Part shown: one piece after another, positions 14,166-28,100 of the stretch
Numbering within the stretch: position 1 is the stretch's first letter
Layout of the letters: each line of letters starts with the position of its first letter
From: Halichondria panicea
Lineage: Eukaryota > Porifera > Demospongiae > Suberitida > Halichondriidae
Length of the DNA stretch: 64,000 nt
Assembly (NCBI RefSeq): GCF_963675165.1
Contig: NC_087389.1
Span: 5,430,120 to 5,494,119 of the forward strand
Direction: 5' to 3'
Position numbers and translations under genes: made by a program
The notes under the pieces: model-generated
Databases searched by the model: none
Seen by the model: only the letters and a program-made list of their open reading frames with translations
Told to the model about the DNA's origin: nothing

Positions 14166-15532
14166 ATGGCCAAGTCGAAGAATCATACCAACCACAATCA
14201 AAGTGAGCAAACATCCACCATCCATGGTTATCACTGCTAAACTAATGTTGGGAGTGCTGTATTGATGCGTTCATTTTGATGGCATAATCTGTTGAGAATT
14301 AATCGACCGTTTTATGTTGCCAGAATTTATGGCAGTAAACGTCCGAGGACGAGGGTGAAGTTTACGTTTGTCATAAATTTGAATGTAGCGAGACAAAAGT
14401 TTTATGTACCCACTGGATTGAAAAATGGTTGCTACCTAATCTATATCTTACCTTGGATACAATTACCTAACAGTCTCAAAAACCATGAACAAAAAGCTTG
14501 TGCGTATAGCTTGTAGCCAGTGCTAAGCTTCTAGCTCCACGCACGAACTTGTCCATGTCTAAGCAGTGAGCCCCACCCTTTCTCCAGCCTTCCTGGTGTT
14601 TAGCGAGCCACCCATCTGTCCTGCCCTTGTCAACAAGTGTCTAGTTTCTCTTTTGGCTGTGTAGATCTAGTATAAAACAGTGCCCCCTCAAGGCAAGGGA
14701 GTTTATGAGGAATGCGGTGTTTATGGTAGTTAAACCCCATCCAGTTGCTATGATACAAACCCCAAGTGGGGTATATGATTATCGCTACATTAATTTTGTC
14801 ATAGTCTGTTCAACTTCACGAGGCCACCAACTCCTAACATTGCACCACCGTCCTATATAGTTATTCTGTGAATGAATGACTTGACTAATTGTGGGTTCGA
14901 GTCCTACGTTCCTTTTTAATCTTCTACTATTTTTATACTCCTCACAGGCAAAAAAGCTCACAGGAATGGTATCAAGAAGCCTCAAAGACGAAGATGCCCA
15001 TCTCTAAAAGGCGTGAGTTAATATTATAGTTACAGTAGATTGTATCAAAGATAATTATACTCCCAACGTTGGCCATTGGGAAAAATTATTCTGTAGTCGT
15101 TGCACAGAGTTTATTTCAGTGCGGGTTAGCGGGTTAATCCACCCGCTTTAATATTTGCACAATCACCCGCTTGTATTTGGAAACCAGTAATTATGGCTTG
15201 TAAACAACCTCAGCCTCGGGTGTAGCACATTGTCACCCACTTGTGTAAAATCCTGAAGAAACCCTGCTTGTGTTGGCTGATTTCCGTGCAGTGAATTGAC
15301 AATTTCCTAAATAATTATCACACAATTCTTCGTGCATTCATTGATGTCTGTAAATTATGTAATTATTCCATTACATGTACTTGAAGTGTCTACAAGAAGC
15401 CAACCATTTTAATTTAATCTTTCTTATTAGGTTGATCCAAAGTTTCTGCGCAATATGCGGTTTGCCAAGAAGCATAACAAGGAAGGACTCAGGAAAGCAC
15501 GTAAAACTGCTGCCCTCGCCATGGAAACGTAA
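14166..15532 (+). CDS. RPL29: 60S ribosomal protein L29 (eL29)
   Basis: Coding exons 14166-14202, 14948-15012 and 15431-15532 join in phase into 67 residues. The N-terminus [12 protein letters not shown], the central HRNGIKKP and SLKG, and [20 protein letters not shown] are diagnostic of eL29, a small basic protein of the large ribosomal subunit. The protein ends at AALAMET. It is far shorter than the vertebrate protein, which has a long Lys/Ala-rich tail, and close to the compact form of many invertebrates. A non-coding first exon is inferred at about 14010-14033. Confidence 0.96.
14785..14945 (+). mobile_element. Possible tRNA-derived SINE remnant in RPL29 intron
   Basis: GGGTTCGAGTCC (about 14892-14903) matches the pol III B-box and lies in a good T-arm fold (GTGGG/CCTAC around TTCGAGT). 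A T-run (TTTTT) follows. The opposite strand reads GLEPTI, a familiar artefact of tRNA-SINE sequence. No matching acceptor stem is seen upstream, so an intact tRNA gene is unlikely. Confidence 0.4.
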
Positions 15533-17403
15533 CTATCTAGTATAGTGTTGTTGGACTATTATTGTCATTAATTTGAAGTTTGTATCTTTTTTGATGCTTG
15601 TAACTTGATTTTGATCTCATTGCAAATTGCGGTATAAAATAGTGGTAAATTTAAAATTTGGAGGGCGATCTATACCGTATTACTAGAATATTTTGCTGGT
15701 GAAAAACCTTTGTGAATTGAGCCAAATCAGCAGAAAAATTGACCCTTTGCAATCTTAACTATTGCGTTCTGGAAAGGTATTTACTGTAGGTTTTGCCATT
15801 TTATTGTTGCGATTCGATCACTTAACCCTTGCAAAGTTTGCATAATTATGTTAGATGCTTGCAAAACATTCTAGTGATACGGTGTACCTTAAGGTACTTG
15901 GAAATGGTGGAAAGCTATTTAATTTTAGTCGCAGTGTTTGGAATGTGTATAATTATGAAGAATTAATTAATAGGCTGCAGTTGTGCAGAGTGTGTTTGTT
16001 CTATCCCACCTAGTGATCGTAATGGACGACACACCCTAACTATCTTTCATAAACAACAGTATTGTTATTTTTTATTTTTGTTAAATGCTCAGCCAAAAAT
16101 TTCCATTGTTGAAGCATTTACGTCAGTGAAAGGGTATCTGTCAATCTTCTGTAATTTTTAACTGTATGAGCAATATAATGGATTCCTTGTTTTGAGTAAA
16201 CAGTGTTTTAGAGTTGACCAACAACAAGGTTACAGTGACCTGCATGTGTTCAATCAACTGAGACACTATCCATAAAACGTCACAATGTTGATACTGCATG
16301 ATTAACCACATACAATTATGTGTCTGTGCGGGTGACTGCATGTTTCTGGTATTTTTGTATGTGTGTGAAAAAATGTCTTTCCCTCCCTTATTAAGAGCGA
16401 GTGTGATACCCTATCTAACATGTATGTGTGTGTGGGTTTAATCATGTGCGTTTCATTAAGATCACTTTCAACTAATGTGCGTATGGTAATAATTATGTGT
16501 TTGAGCTAAATTGTTTATTTGAAAACATTCGAAGATTTTTGTCCCACTCCCCCAAAGCTACTCAGTATCTAAAATAATAGTTGCGCATGTATATATGTAC
16601 GCTAGCTACATTGCAGTACATGTATTAAATACAGCCTTAGGTGACATTCAGCTTGTATCATTGAACTCTCCTAATCGGTGTAATTAAAGCCAAACATATA
16701 TCTAATAGCTTTTAGGACAACAATGGAGGTTATATGCATATCTGATATCAACACTTACGCACTGTTAACGAACGTCTTGTTTTTACTGTACATGCATATA
16801 ATCTGCGGTAGGTAAGAAACTCATCGTCTGTTGAATGATACTAACACGGATATCATTTTGTGGAGATCATTTTGTTGTGCTTTAATATCTGATATATACA
16901 ACGTTGTAGCTATTTCAGTGTTACTCTAGTGACCATGCAGTGTTGTCAAGGCCTTACCCTAGACCCTATCATTTTACAGGTGTTCACCAACTTATGGTTA
17001 ACACCAGAAATGACCTGTTAGCAGTTCTCAGGTGAACATAGCAACACTAGAGGCTGCTAATGTGCAAGGACTAGACACTTCCAGTGCTAATGTTGATTTC
17101 ATAATGCAACTTATTGTCTATTATTTAATACTATTATAGGAAGACTAGCTATAAGTCTATATTTGGAAATTGTTAGCTGCTTCATATTATACAGGCTGGT
17201 TGGTTTTAGTTGGTATTGTACTGCACTTGTGGAGATGAGTACATGTGTGCAGTATTATTATTAGCAAGTACTTTGCTGAGGTGTCACGCCCCCTAAATTT
17301 GCTGCCACGTGGGTGGGCTCTAGTTAGAAAAAGTTCAATTAACTGGAGCTGATTGCAGCTTCTTCACAGCAAGCTCTATAACCAGAAGTCAACCAGCACA
17401 AGC
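15533..17403. other. Intergenic spacer between RPL29 and the CCDC162-like gene
   Basis: AT-rich, with no coding segment recognised. The segment just before 17404 should hold the promoter of the downstream gene, but no TATA box or initiator is clear. Confidence 0.5.
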
Positions 17404-20400
17404 ATGGCGGGCAAGAAGCAAGGCAGAGCGAAGGTTCAAGAGGAGGGCTTGGCTGCACAATTAGCAGAAATGAATGGAGATCTAAGCGAGAAAGACTTGA
17501 AGGAAATATTGAGATCTGCAAGGTATGTACGAATAAAAACAAAAAACCAACAGAACCAACATGTTTGTTCGTGTGCAGGGCTTGTAGGTTTCTTAAGTAA
17601 TGTGCTTGTATTTGTTTTTGTTGTACAAAAGCCAATTTGTTGTCATGGAAACTGATGAATGTAGCTGTACACTATGGACTTGGCACTTGGTTGCTATGGC
17701 AACAATGAAGTTGTAGACAGTTTTGCTTGTAAATATGCACTGTTTGCACATTAACTAGCTGTGCTTTTTTATATAGTATTTATAAGAGTGTTAAATATCC
17801 CATTAGTAAAAATTAATGTTTTAGTGCTACAATAGTACCAGCCCCACCCCCTCACACACACACACACACACACACTCCCACCCCCACACACACAGCTCTA
17901 TAGGACGTGTCAAAAGTGCAGGGGAGTATGCCAAAGACAGGGAAGTTAGCATCAAGACTCTTTTGCAGGTATTGCTCTACAATAATAATTAATAATAATT
18001 ATCATCACTTGAAATACTTTTTATAATAATTATATCATTATTACACCCCTCCCACACCACACACTCCACACAGGTCCCTATGCTCCACCCACACTCATCA
18101 CAGGCACAGACAATATCGGACGATGTGTCCACCACAACCAAGCCCACACATACTCCTGAGAACATGCCTCTACTGTTGCACGAGTTTTACTGCCAGCGAC
18201 TACAAGAGCTGGTCCAATTAAAGCACACCCTGTTAGTGCGCTGGTCCAGGTTTGCAGTGGGTGCTCCTAAAGTCATTGAGGAGCTGCAGGAACAATTCAA
18301 ACTGAGAATGGAGTGAGAGCTTGTCTGTGCATGTTTAGAAAATATCAGTTTCTATTTTTAAAGTTTTAGAGGTACATGTAGATTGGAGTTGAGCTCCCAC
18401 TAAATATATAACGTATTGCTACCGTTGTTTTTGGTGAATATTAGCCAAAACTCAACTTTGTTATACAATTATGGTAAGGATCATGATATCTGACAAGTAC
18501 AATTTAGCTTATTTTTACAAAGCCATTAGCACTCACATTAATTTTGTTTGATGCTCGTAAAACATCATGGTATGGTATAGTATTTGCAATAATTCCCCTC
18601 TCATCGTGTAGAGCATTATAAGCATTATAACTGTTTCTAATACAATAACATGAGTTAAAAATTAATAGGAAATTTGATAACTCTAACTCAGTGTCTCTAC
18701 TGGTAATGCACACTGGATGACAACACTGTGTATGCATTACACCACCCAGGTACCTACTACATGAGTATAACCACACACTGGAGCGTTCTCGTATTCTCTC
18801 AACGTCTGTGGATGCTGTGTTAGCGGACAAGGCCACACCCACTGGTCATGTGACTGAGGAGGATGTACTGACGTACCTACGCTGGGTGGTGTATCGACAA
18901 CACGTCAATAAAGAAGTAGCAGGATTCATCAGAGTAAGTGCACGGTAATCACAGTGAAGCATAATGTCTATTGTGGTCACCACGTAAGCTAGCCTCTATA
19001 CACCTGTATTACTAGAATAATTATTTGCTAGTGATACCAATGAGCCAAATCAGCAGAAAATTTGACCCTTTGCGATCTAACTATAGCGTTCTGGCAAGGA
19101 TCGTGTTCATACTAGTACCAGTTTTGTTTGTGAAGTGATTAGCGCTCGCAAAATTCGCTTGTGTTTTGATGCTCACCAAACATTCTAGTAATACCGACCA
19201 AGGAATGGTAGACACCCAAGAATTGGACATGGCTGGTATAAACACAGGCAGTGTGTGTGTGTAGAGGTACATTGCATTCCCATGCAGTCTTCCAGTCTTA
19301 ACATCTTGTAAACTACATACTGACTAGAAACTTGTGTCTACAAGTATGATGCATATATTTCACATATCGTCACAGCAAGCCTGCGTTCTAATAGTGGTGT
19401 GTGCCAGCAAGTAAACAGTTAAGTTCCTGTTGTTGCTAGGGTTCAAGACCTTTGTTGACACCGTAACATACCCAGTGAAACTTGTCCACCCTGTAAGCTA
19501 CATGTAGCCACTCTCTATAATACAGCCAGGTAAATAATGGGCCCCAAAGTCTCTATAAGCATGTGTTTGGACCTGTGTTAGCAGACCACCTCTTTATTAC
19601 AGCACTGTTCAAGGGCCACCACTATAATAGGAAACCAGTAGCCTATCCCCCCCCACACACACCCACACACACACACACAGTCCCTGCAGTGGTACCCAAT
19701 GATCTATTATGACCAGTTCTCACACGCCCTCTCTGCCAGCAAACAAACTGAGCCTGTGACCAACAAAAAGGTGAGTGCAGATCTTACAATTCTTAGCTTA
19801 GTTACAAAGCATAAAATTACAGCTAGTTCAGTGGTACATGTAGACCTGCACAATGTGCTATCTCTGGATTAACTGCAAAGTCTACATAATTAATATAACC
19901 GTAATTACTATTATAAGTTATTATGTATATCTGAATGCATTATGGTGATGCAAGTAACTCCTTCCCACAGCTGGCTTTTCAAACGTCACGCATCAGGCCG
20001 ACATTTTCATCACTGCTGAGGCCACCGGGCTCCCTAGGGGGATCCCCCAAGCAAGGGGGTGTGACCAGCTATCAGAATGAGGGCGTGGCACTCCCGGTAC
20101 TGACGACTAGTGTGAGTGACCTACAGTCGCTGATACAAGAGCTGTCAGCACACTACACCATAGAGGGGGTAAGTGTGATATCACAGTAACAGCAGTCTTG
20201 TACCAGTTATGTACGTGATAGCATGTACTCCTGATAATGGGTTAGACAATATTTAGTATGCTCTAGAGCACCTCTTAGACCTAGTTTACATAATAATGTG
20301 TGTGTTTGAGTTGAGATTGAGGATTGAAAATAGCCACCACTTTGAAAACTCTGGGCACATCACTGGAACAAACTGCTCTTACATGTATATAAGTGAAGTG

Positions 20401-22103
20401 TTCTAGCTAGCTTACATAGCATTATATAGCACAGCAGGGTTATACATGTACTGCTAGTCCCTGAGGCTTCTAAATACCGTAGATGTCAACTAAACAGTGT
20501 CTACGTGTAACTGTCACAAGCTTAAACTGTGAACCCTGGTATACATAATAGTTAGATACTGTTTAGGAGGTATCTATGGGAATTATAAGCCCAAAGGCCT
20601 GCATGCTGTAGTATCCCGAGCGAAACGAGGGTACTACGAGTGCCTGCGGGCTTATAATGCCCATAGATACCGACTAAACAGTATCTAACGAGTTTAGTTG
20701 CTAGGTTCATTTCAAAAACTAACCGAAAGAATGGACGCGGACGAAGACCTAGGCCTATAGACAAGCTCTTTCTGAAGAAGTACTCAGCATAATAATGACC
20801 GAGCCCATAGACCCCGCCCTCTACGACATAAATGTGGAGGCGGAGCTGGCTACTCTTTACAGAACAAAGAAAGGAGGAGGAGCTGGACGAGCCAACAGAA
20901 CCTGCACAATCTTCTCTACCTAACTCAAAGCGAATGAAACAAAGTGTCTGCAGGCCTCTTATCACGGCAGGTGCAGTGTACAGTTTGGATAGTGATGTCT
21001 GCATAAGGTGAATAATTAGAATGGAAATCCCGGGATTGACCTGTTCAAGGATGCTTGTTTTGCTGACCTTCGAGTGTGCCTAGACTCCGAAATAAAGCGC
21101 TTGCAGAGAGCTGGACTAGGGTCACAAAAGAAGGGTGAAACCTCTAATACATACTCCGTGCAACTGCTGCTACTAGACTCTACAACGCTGGAGTGGACGA
21201 ACAAATGATAATGGAAACAACTGGACACCGAAGCTTGGAAGGAGTTCGCAGCTACAAGAGAACTTCTGAGTGTCAAAAGAAGTCAGTTTCAGACATCCTC
21301 AGCGTAAAGCCAATTAACATACTGGCACACACTGATCACTCACAGATGGCAGTGCAGCAGAACTCACAAACCAACTGCTGTCAATTTATGGCTTCAAACT
21401 TACCATTAATCTCTCTATGCCTACATCCAACAACCAACGTATTAACAGCGACTGAACATTATAATTTTATGTCATTATACCAAAAACAGTTATATACTTC
21501 TCATTGTATACAATATACAAAAAACATGTTTGAAAAACACAAAAATTAATAGTGAATGGTTGTTGTGAACATGAAAATTACAGGTTTATATGAGAATTTA
21601 CAGGTTAATATGGGAAATATAAACCCTGTACTGACCAATCAGATTGCTGGATTCTGGGCTACTAGTAACTAAATGTATGTATACAAGGTTCTCCGTGAGA
21701 ATAGAATGTTCCATGAACCCTGGGATACAGGTATGTATACAAGGTTCTCCGTGAGAATAGAATGTTCCACGAATATAGTTTCTCACGTAGACAACTAGGT
21801 TCATTGATACATTGTGGACAACCTTGTATGTACACAACCTAGGGTTCATACTGTAGTTTAGTGTCCTGTGTGTGCAAGCCTCGGGGATTGCTTTAGTGTG
21901 TCGAATGCACCTCCTAAACATTGTCTATACATTGTAAGCACATAAAATCAGGAGCAAATGAGTAGATCGTATGTACAATCGTGTAAAGCTGCGTACGTAC
22001 ATACACACACATCATGTACTGTGCATTCTTTTAGTACCTTCGGCCGTCTCTCCATTATAAGTACAACATCACCACCCCCCAACACACACACCACACACAC
22101 ACA

Positions 22104-22147
<44 letters not shown>

Positions 22148-25100
22148 CACACACACACAGGACTCCTCATTGCGTAGTCAGGCTGATGAGCTGCAACTCT
22201 ACCATCGTGCTAATCGGAGGTTTCGTGAAGTGTTCCTCTCACAGGAGACCTCCTACACTCTCCACACGTACGATCGGTTCCCTAGCACCGGCTTAAAGAG
22301 ACAACAAAAGTCAAAACTAACGTTTCGGAAGCCGTCCAATTGGTTGGAGTTTGTGAAAATAAGAGCACGTCCTGATCCAGTGCATATAGTGAGCTACTCT
22401 GCTATCAGACAATCAGTGTCAGCTGTAGATGAGGTGAGGACAAGTCTAGCACAATCAATGTACACGTTACTGCTTTGTAAATGAGTGTCCGAAGACATTT
22501 ATTTGTATTGTAACATAACATTTGTCTTTAGTAGGTTTTTTCTGTGTACGATGCATCATGATAATTGTTTGTCTGTGTTCAGACAATCGTGTATGGCCTT
22601 TTGTTAGCATTAGCCCCCTCCCCTCACACTCACACACACACCCTCACACACAGTTCCTCTCCCTGAGTTCACACTGCACACACCTCCACTCCCTCCCACA
22701 CACACACCCTCACACACAGTTCCTCTCCCTGAGCTCACACTGCACACACCTCCACTCCCTCCCACACCCACACCCACACACACAGTTCCTCTCCCTGAGC
22801 TCACACTGCACACACCTCCACTCCCTCCCACGTGTCCTCTACGCTCTCCGTCAGCACTACGTGTTTGTGAAAGCCACCTCCTCACACATCACACCCCTTA
22901 CACTGTCGGGCCCCACCACGTCACATGACACCTCCCTCCTCTGGAAGTGTATCTACTCCGGAGTGGATAGTAGAAAGTAAGCAGCGCTACTGTATTACTA
23001 CAATGTATTGCGAATGAGTGAAATCAGCAGAAACTTGACGCTAAGCAATTCTACCTTTTGTGATCTAAAAGCATCGTGATGTCCTACAAGTAGTACTGGT
23101 CTACATGTACATGTATATAGGGCAATCTTTTTTTGCGAAACCATTAATATTCGCAATGTTCGAATATATGATTGATGCTCAAACTCGAAGCATTGTTACA
23201 TTAGTAAAGGTTACATGAACATAGTTTGCTTGTAGAAAACTGTTAAAAGTCATTATTAAACATAGCATCATTGTTGCTCGTGCAGTTGTATGTATAATTA
23301 TAGTGTCTTGCAACAACACTGTTAGTACATGTATGTATATTGCTAGGTTACTGTTGATTGCATTGTGACGTTTGAACCGCTTAATTGTTACTGTATAGGT
23401 TTTGGCAAATAATTGTACGTATTATGTAGTGATTGTATAGCATAATTATGTGTACAAAGTCCTTCTCTATGCCACATACAGTCCTCTAAGCAGTGAAGAC
23501 ACGGCTGATAGCTCCACCTCGGATATGGGCGTAGCCGAAACTGACCACACCCACTCAACAGGGGGTGGTTTTGACGTCAACGCGGCCATGAAGCTCATCC
23601 ACAGCACTGGGAGCAGGGCAGTGAGTGCTAAAGCTCACCACGCACCAAACGATGCTCACTTTGCTTTCCTCATGCTGAGACATCTCAAAATAAGAGAAGA
23701 GAGACAAAAGGTAATCTTCAATCCTCATCAACACACACACATTTCCCTAGTCTAGAATTGGGTTAGTAATCATGATAAAAGGTTCCTGCATGACTACGTC
23801 TTTGGGTTTTTAGAAATTGGGCATTCAATCTAATCTGAAATTATAATCCCTCAAAGTTGATCGAGCTTTATCATACTCCACCTTCATTAGACAAATGTAA
23901 CCACCCCTAGACAAAAAATGACAACCTCCTTGGCCTAGCATAATAGTATTTAAGAAGATTGAAATTTATTAGAGCCACGTACCTGTTCAATAATTCTGAG
24001 CGCATCACTGCTTCTTTATCGTACATGCAGTGTCTCAATGTGCTCATCACTGCTTCTTTATCGTACATCAGGGTGTCATACAGGGGGGGGGGAAAGGGGG
24101 GATATCCCCCCCCTAGCTCCAATTTCCCCCCCCTTTCAATTATGACTGAGTGTCCATAGCTGGGTATTGAAATAACAGTTGACCTTTTTTTAGCAACATT
24201 TTCTGGTTACTTTTCTCATTTCTCCCCTCTACTTCAAAATCCTGTATGACACCCTGTACATGCAGTGTCTCAATGTGCTCATCACTGCTTCTTTATCGTA
24301 CATGCAGTGTCTCAATGTGCTCAACTATTTCCGATCTGTCGAGCGTACCTTGACTATTAACGAGGAGGGGATGACGGGAGATGGTTCCCATGGTGACCAG
24401 AAGTCGTCACGGACGACAGGTGGTTTAGATCATCGCCACCTCTTCAACACACCAGCAGACTACATGTGAGTCACACATTATACTAATTTTCCCGTACTTA
24501 AGATCCCTAGCAGAGCTGTAGTTCCCGGTAACTATAGATTGCTTCAGGAAACAATGATGTAATGTTGCTAGGTTCTAGTTAGCCAATGAGAAGTGGGATC
24601 TAAATCATGTGCATGCGGTATCTATGGTTCTGTAGTGTCCTTATATGCAAGTTAATTTAATACAGCAAGAAAGACTTTCTGTGATAATCTTGTCCTCACT
24701 GAACAATTGTACCCATGCAGTGTTGACCAGGCTGAGTTTATGACGTACATGGAAGTGGAAAACCATGACGATTTCTACTCATTTGAGGCATCCAATCAGA
24801 TTAGAGTGTGGGACCAACAGGGAGCGGGTGTGGTCTATGACTCGGCACTGGAGGATCTGTCCAACCTTGAGACAGAGTTACTGACAGTGGGTTCATACTA
24901 CCTCTCCAAGGGTCCTCCACGTAAAGAGTGAGTGTGTGTGTGTGTGGGGTGTGAGGGATGGGTGGGTGGTGTGTGTGTGTGATGAGGTAATTTGAAGTAT
25001 AGTTTGTGATTTTCTAATTTGATGACCTCACCTAGATTTGCCAAATTGCAAAGTACATGTATACCCGCTATACTGTACATTAGTTTTATTACCCGAGGTG

Positions 25101-28100
25101 CGCGTGGGCAGCCACGGGTATAGTAGTCGGTTGGTTTGTTTGTTTGTGTGTGACATGTGAGTCTACTCACCTGGATGCCATAGCACTGCGTTTACAGCAT
25201 GGATAGCCTCCACACAACAAGATATTAGTCTTAATTGTGGCAGATTTCGATGTTAAAGCCTCGTTGTCGAATAAAAGCGAGCAAAAGCTAACTTGCACGT
25301 TGGCAGCTAGCTAGCTAATTATACTACGTATTTACAGCTGAAGTGATCCCGTACCAGGAACAATGGAAAAGGGTCACTACAATAGAAAGCTAGAATTGTG
25401 ACTGGTTTGTTGTCTCTGTGGGATCCTACTCCAGGAGCCATACTTCTCTGAGACTTCAGGCTTCTTTGCTGTGATCCTAGTCCACAGTGCATATATCTAT
25501 GTACCACTAAACTCGTTTTCAAATGTTTCAGCATGCCTCCAGTCTGGTTTAGCTCCTGAGACAGCTCAGTCATCATCACTAGATCTACATGCACTGCATT
25601 ATATCACTCCTCCTCTGGTTTCTTTATAATCATGTCACCAGCCGAGGGTTTGCACTTTAGTACTCTAGTCTTTTACATTTTAGTAGCTGTATTTGCACAC
25701 CACTGCAGCTCCAATCCTCATCACCGTGACAACACGAACTTGGACGTGGGGAAATATGCTCAAGTGTCTGTGGACAGGTTCACTCTCCTCTGGGACTTGT
25801 GGGCATGGGAGGCACAGTTCCTACTAGCCAAGATGAAGGTACAATTATAATAATAATTATAGTACAACTAGGTACTGTAGGTTGGTTTTGCCTAACTATT
25901 CCTACACTGTGTATAGTCCAAGGGTGACGTTTGACTATAGTATACAGTGAGTTTCGTCCTCTAGACTTGATGTTCTCTTGACTTATAAAATGTCCACTAA
26001 TAACGACCAAGAAAGAGTATCAAGATCTACAACGTACTGTACATAATCTGTGTGTGATTTGACAGGGCGTACGTACATGTACATGTATTCCAACCCTCCC
26101 TCCTGCCCACTCTAACCCTATAGCTCTAACTCTAACCCTAAACCACACCCAGGTAATGAACTGCTACCTGGAGTGCTACCATCACACAATGGACAGACAG
26201 GAGAGGGGCAGACTGGCGGAGGTGATCACCACTCTACTCTGGTCAAGGCCTCGATACGACCACAACGCTAAGTACTTCATTGGTGAGGAATGTCCACTGA
26301 CATGTATACTGTCTCTGAGATTGCCATCTAGTGTATCCTTCAGGCACTATACTGTAATGACAAAAGTTTGAATTGTTTTCGAGGGTGATCGATAGCAAAT
26401 CCTTCTTCAAATTGTTGAGTGTCTGGTGTTTTTTGTATCAATACATGTATCTCCGGAGCTACAATGTAAAGCGTTTTTCTAGACATATTTTTGGTTTTTT
26501 CTTATCAGAAGTTACTACCAAGGGTGCTGTGATCGCCACTCCCCTTCCCTTCCCTAAGTAGAGTTGTGTAGTTGATTGTACGTACATGTAGGTGCCAGCC
26601 TGGTGTTTATTAAATCTCCTCCCTCCCTCCCACTTACAGAGAGCTATGAGGCTGAGGTCCAATGCTTGGGCCTGTACAGTGACCTGTTGTGTGAGATGGT
26701 GTGTGGACTATTGGACAAGGAGAGGGCCTACAATCAGACCGTCTGTGGGCGAGGTTAGTACACTAGTTATCTGTGCGGTTAAAGTCAGCAGTTATACATC
26801 TTGTTTTCAGAGCTATATACGTACTTGTAACTTTGATAATACGTAAATAGATTGATGATTTTTGTAGAAATCGGCATGTTTTTATAGCTAACTGTAAGTG
26901 CTCATGGCTTAAGTTAGGTTGTACTCTTCACGATTAAAAGTTGAATTTGTTAGCCCTTTGAAAGGCCTGTCGAATGATGTGTGTAGATCAGTGATTGCTT
27001 TCTGGTCAAATGTTCCAGTTTCAAAGAAAATTTTGCTATAATTTTGCTTGCTGTAACTAAAGTGTAGAAGTATTAGTGCTTGTACATGCGCTTACTTTGC
27101 AGAGAGTGGCTCTTCCCCCATGGATGGCAGTGGTAGTGCCACGCCCCCTCCCTACGGCATGCCACGCCCACTAATAGCCAAACAGCTGGTGTCACTGACG
27201 GGTGATCGTCACCTCCTAGTCCACTCATATCTACTGGAGACTGCCGTCTGTCTGGGGACTATGGGGGACCTCCATCAGACTATAGACTGGAGCCTGGCTG
27301 AGACTGTGAGTAAAAGTCCATGTGCACAAATGTTGGAAGTGATGGCTATTTTTCAATCTGCAATCCCATTTTTAACACAAATTTACCTCTTTTAAAGTCT
27401 ATACAGCTAGTTCGTGTGTATTGGTAAACTCGGCCTTCTTTTTAATCACAATCGCCACACACATTTGCCTCCTTTATAGCTTACATTTTTGTCCAGCCTA
27501 CATAATGATATGGTGATGGTTAGTACCAACCCCACCACCAGGCACATCACTGCTACAGTGTGTACATATACCCCCCCACACACACACTCCCTCACAGATC
27601 AAAATACACGGTGTGAGTTGTGTGAGGGACACCCTCACTCTTCACACACAGCTACTGGAGGCAATAATCAACGACTGGAGGGAGCGACCAGACATTGGCT
27701 CAGCCTACTCTCCTGAACTGCAGACACATGTACGCATTCATTTATATAAAATGTCCTCCTATAGTGTTTTTGAAGTGGTGGCTTTTTCATCCTAGCTATC
27801 ATTAAAAGTACAGATTGCCTCTTTTATAGCTAACTAGGCCTCTAGTGGTGGTTGGTACCAACTACCACCGACCAGTGTGAGCACATCCCCTACGCTTACA
27901 AGTTTATCTGTGTGCTAGCCAATCCAAATCCCTTTTTTCCAATGTTATGTATCTCCTCTTTTCTCTCTTCAGCTCTTCACTGACACTATTGTTGAAGACC
28001 CCAAAGTTATTGCCGACCTCTGTGTAACCCATAGCAACCGAGCAGCCAAGGAGGCGGAGCTAAAAGGAGCCCCACCCAGAGAGCAAATCATCACGAGGTT

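Noticed and set aside
14840-14915. tRNA gene
   Set aside because: B-box and T-arm are good but no complementary acceptor stem or anticodon arm can be drawn.
20552-21004. 150-aa minus-strand open frame
   Set aside because: It overlaps the inverted repeat and is antisense to the recombinase remnant; composition is not protein-like.
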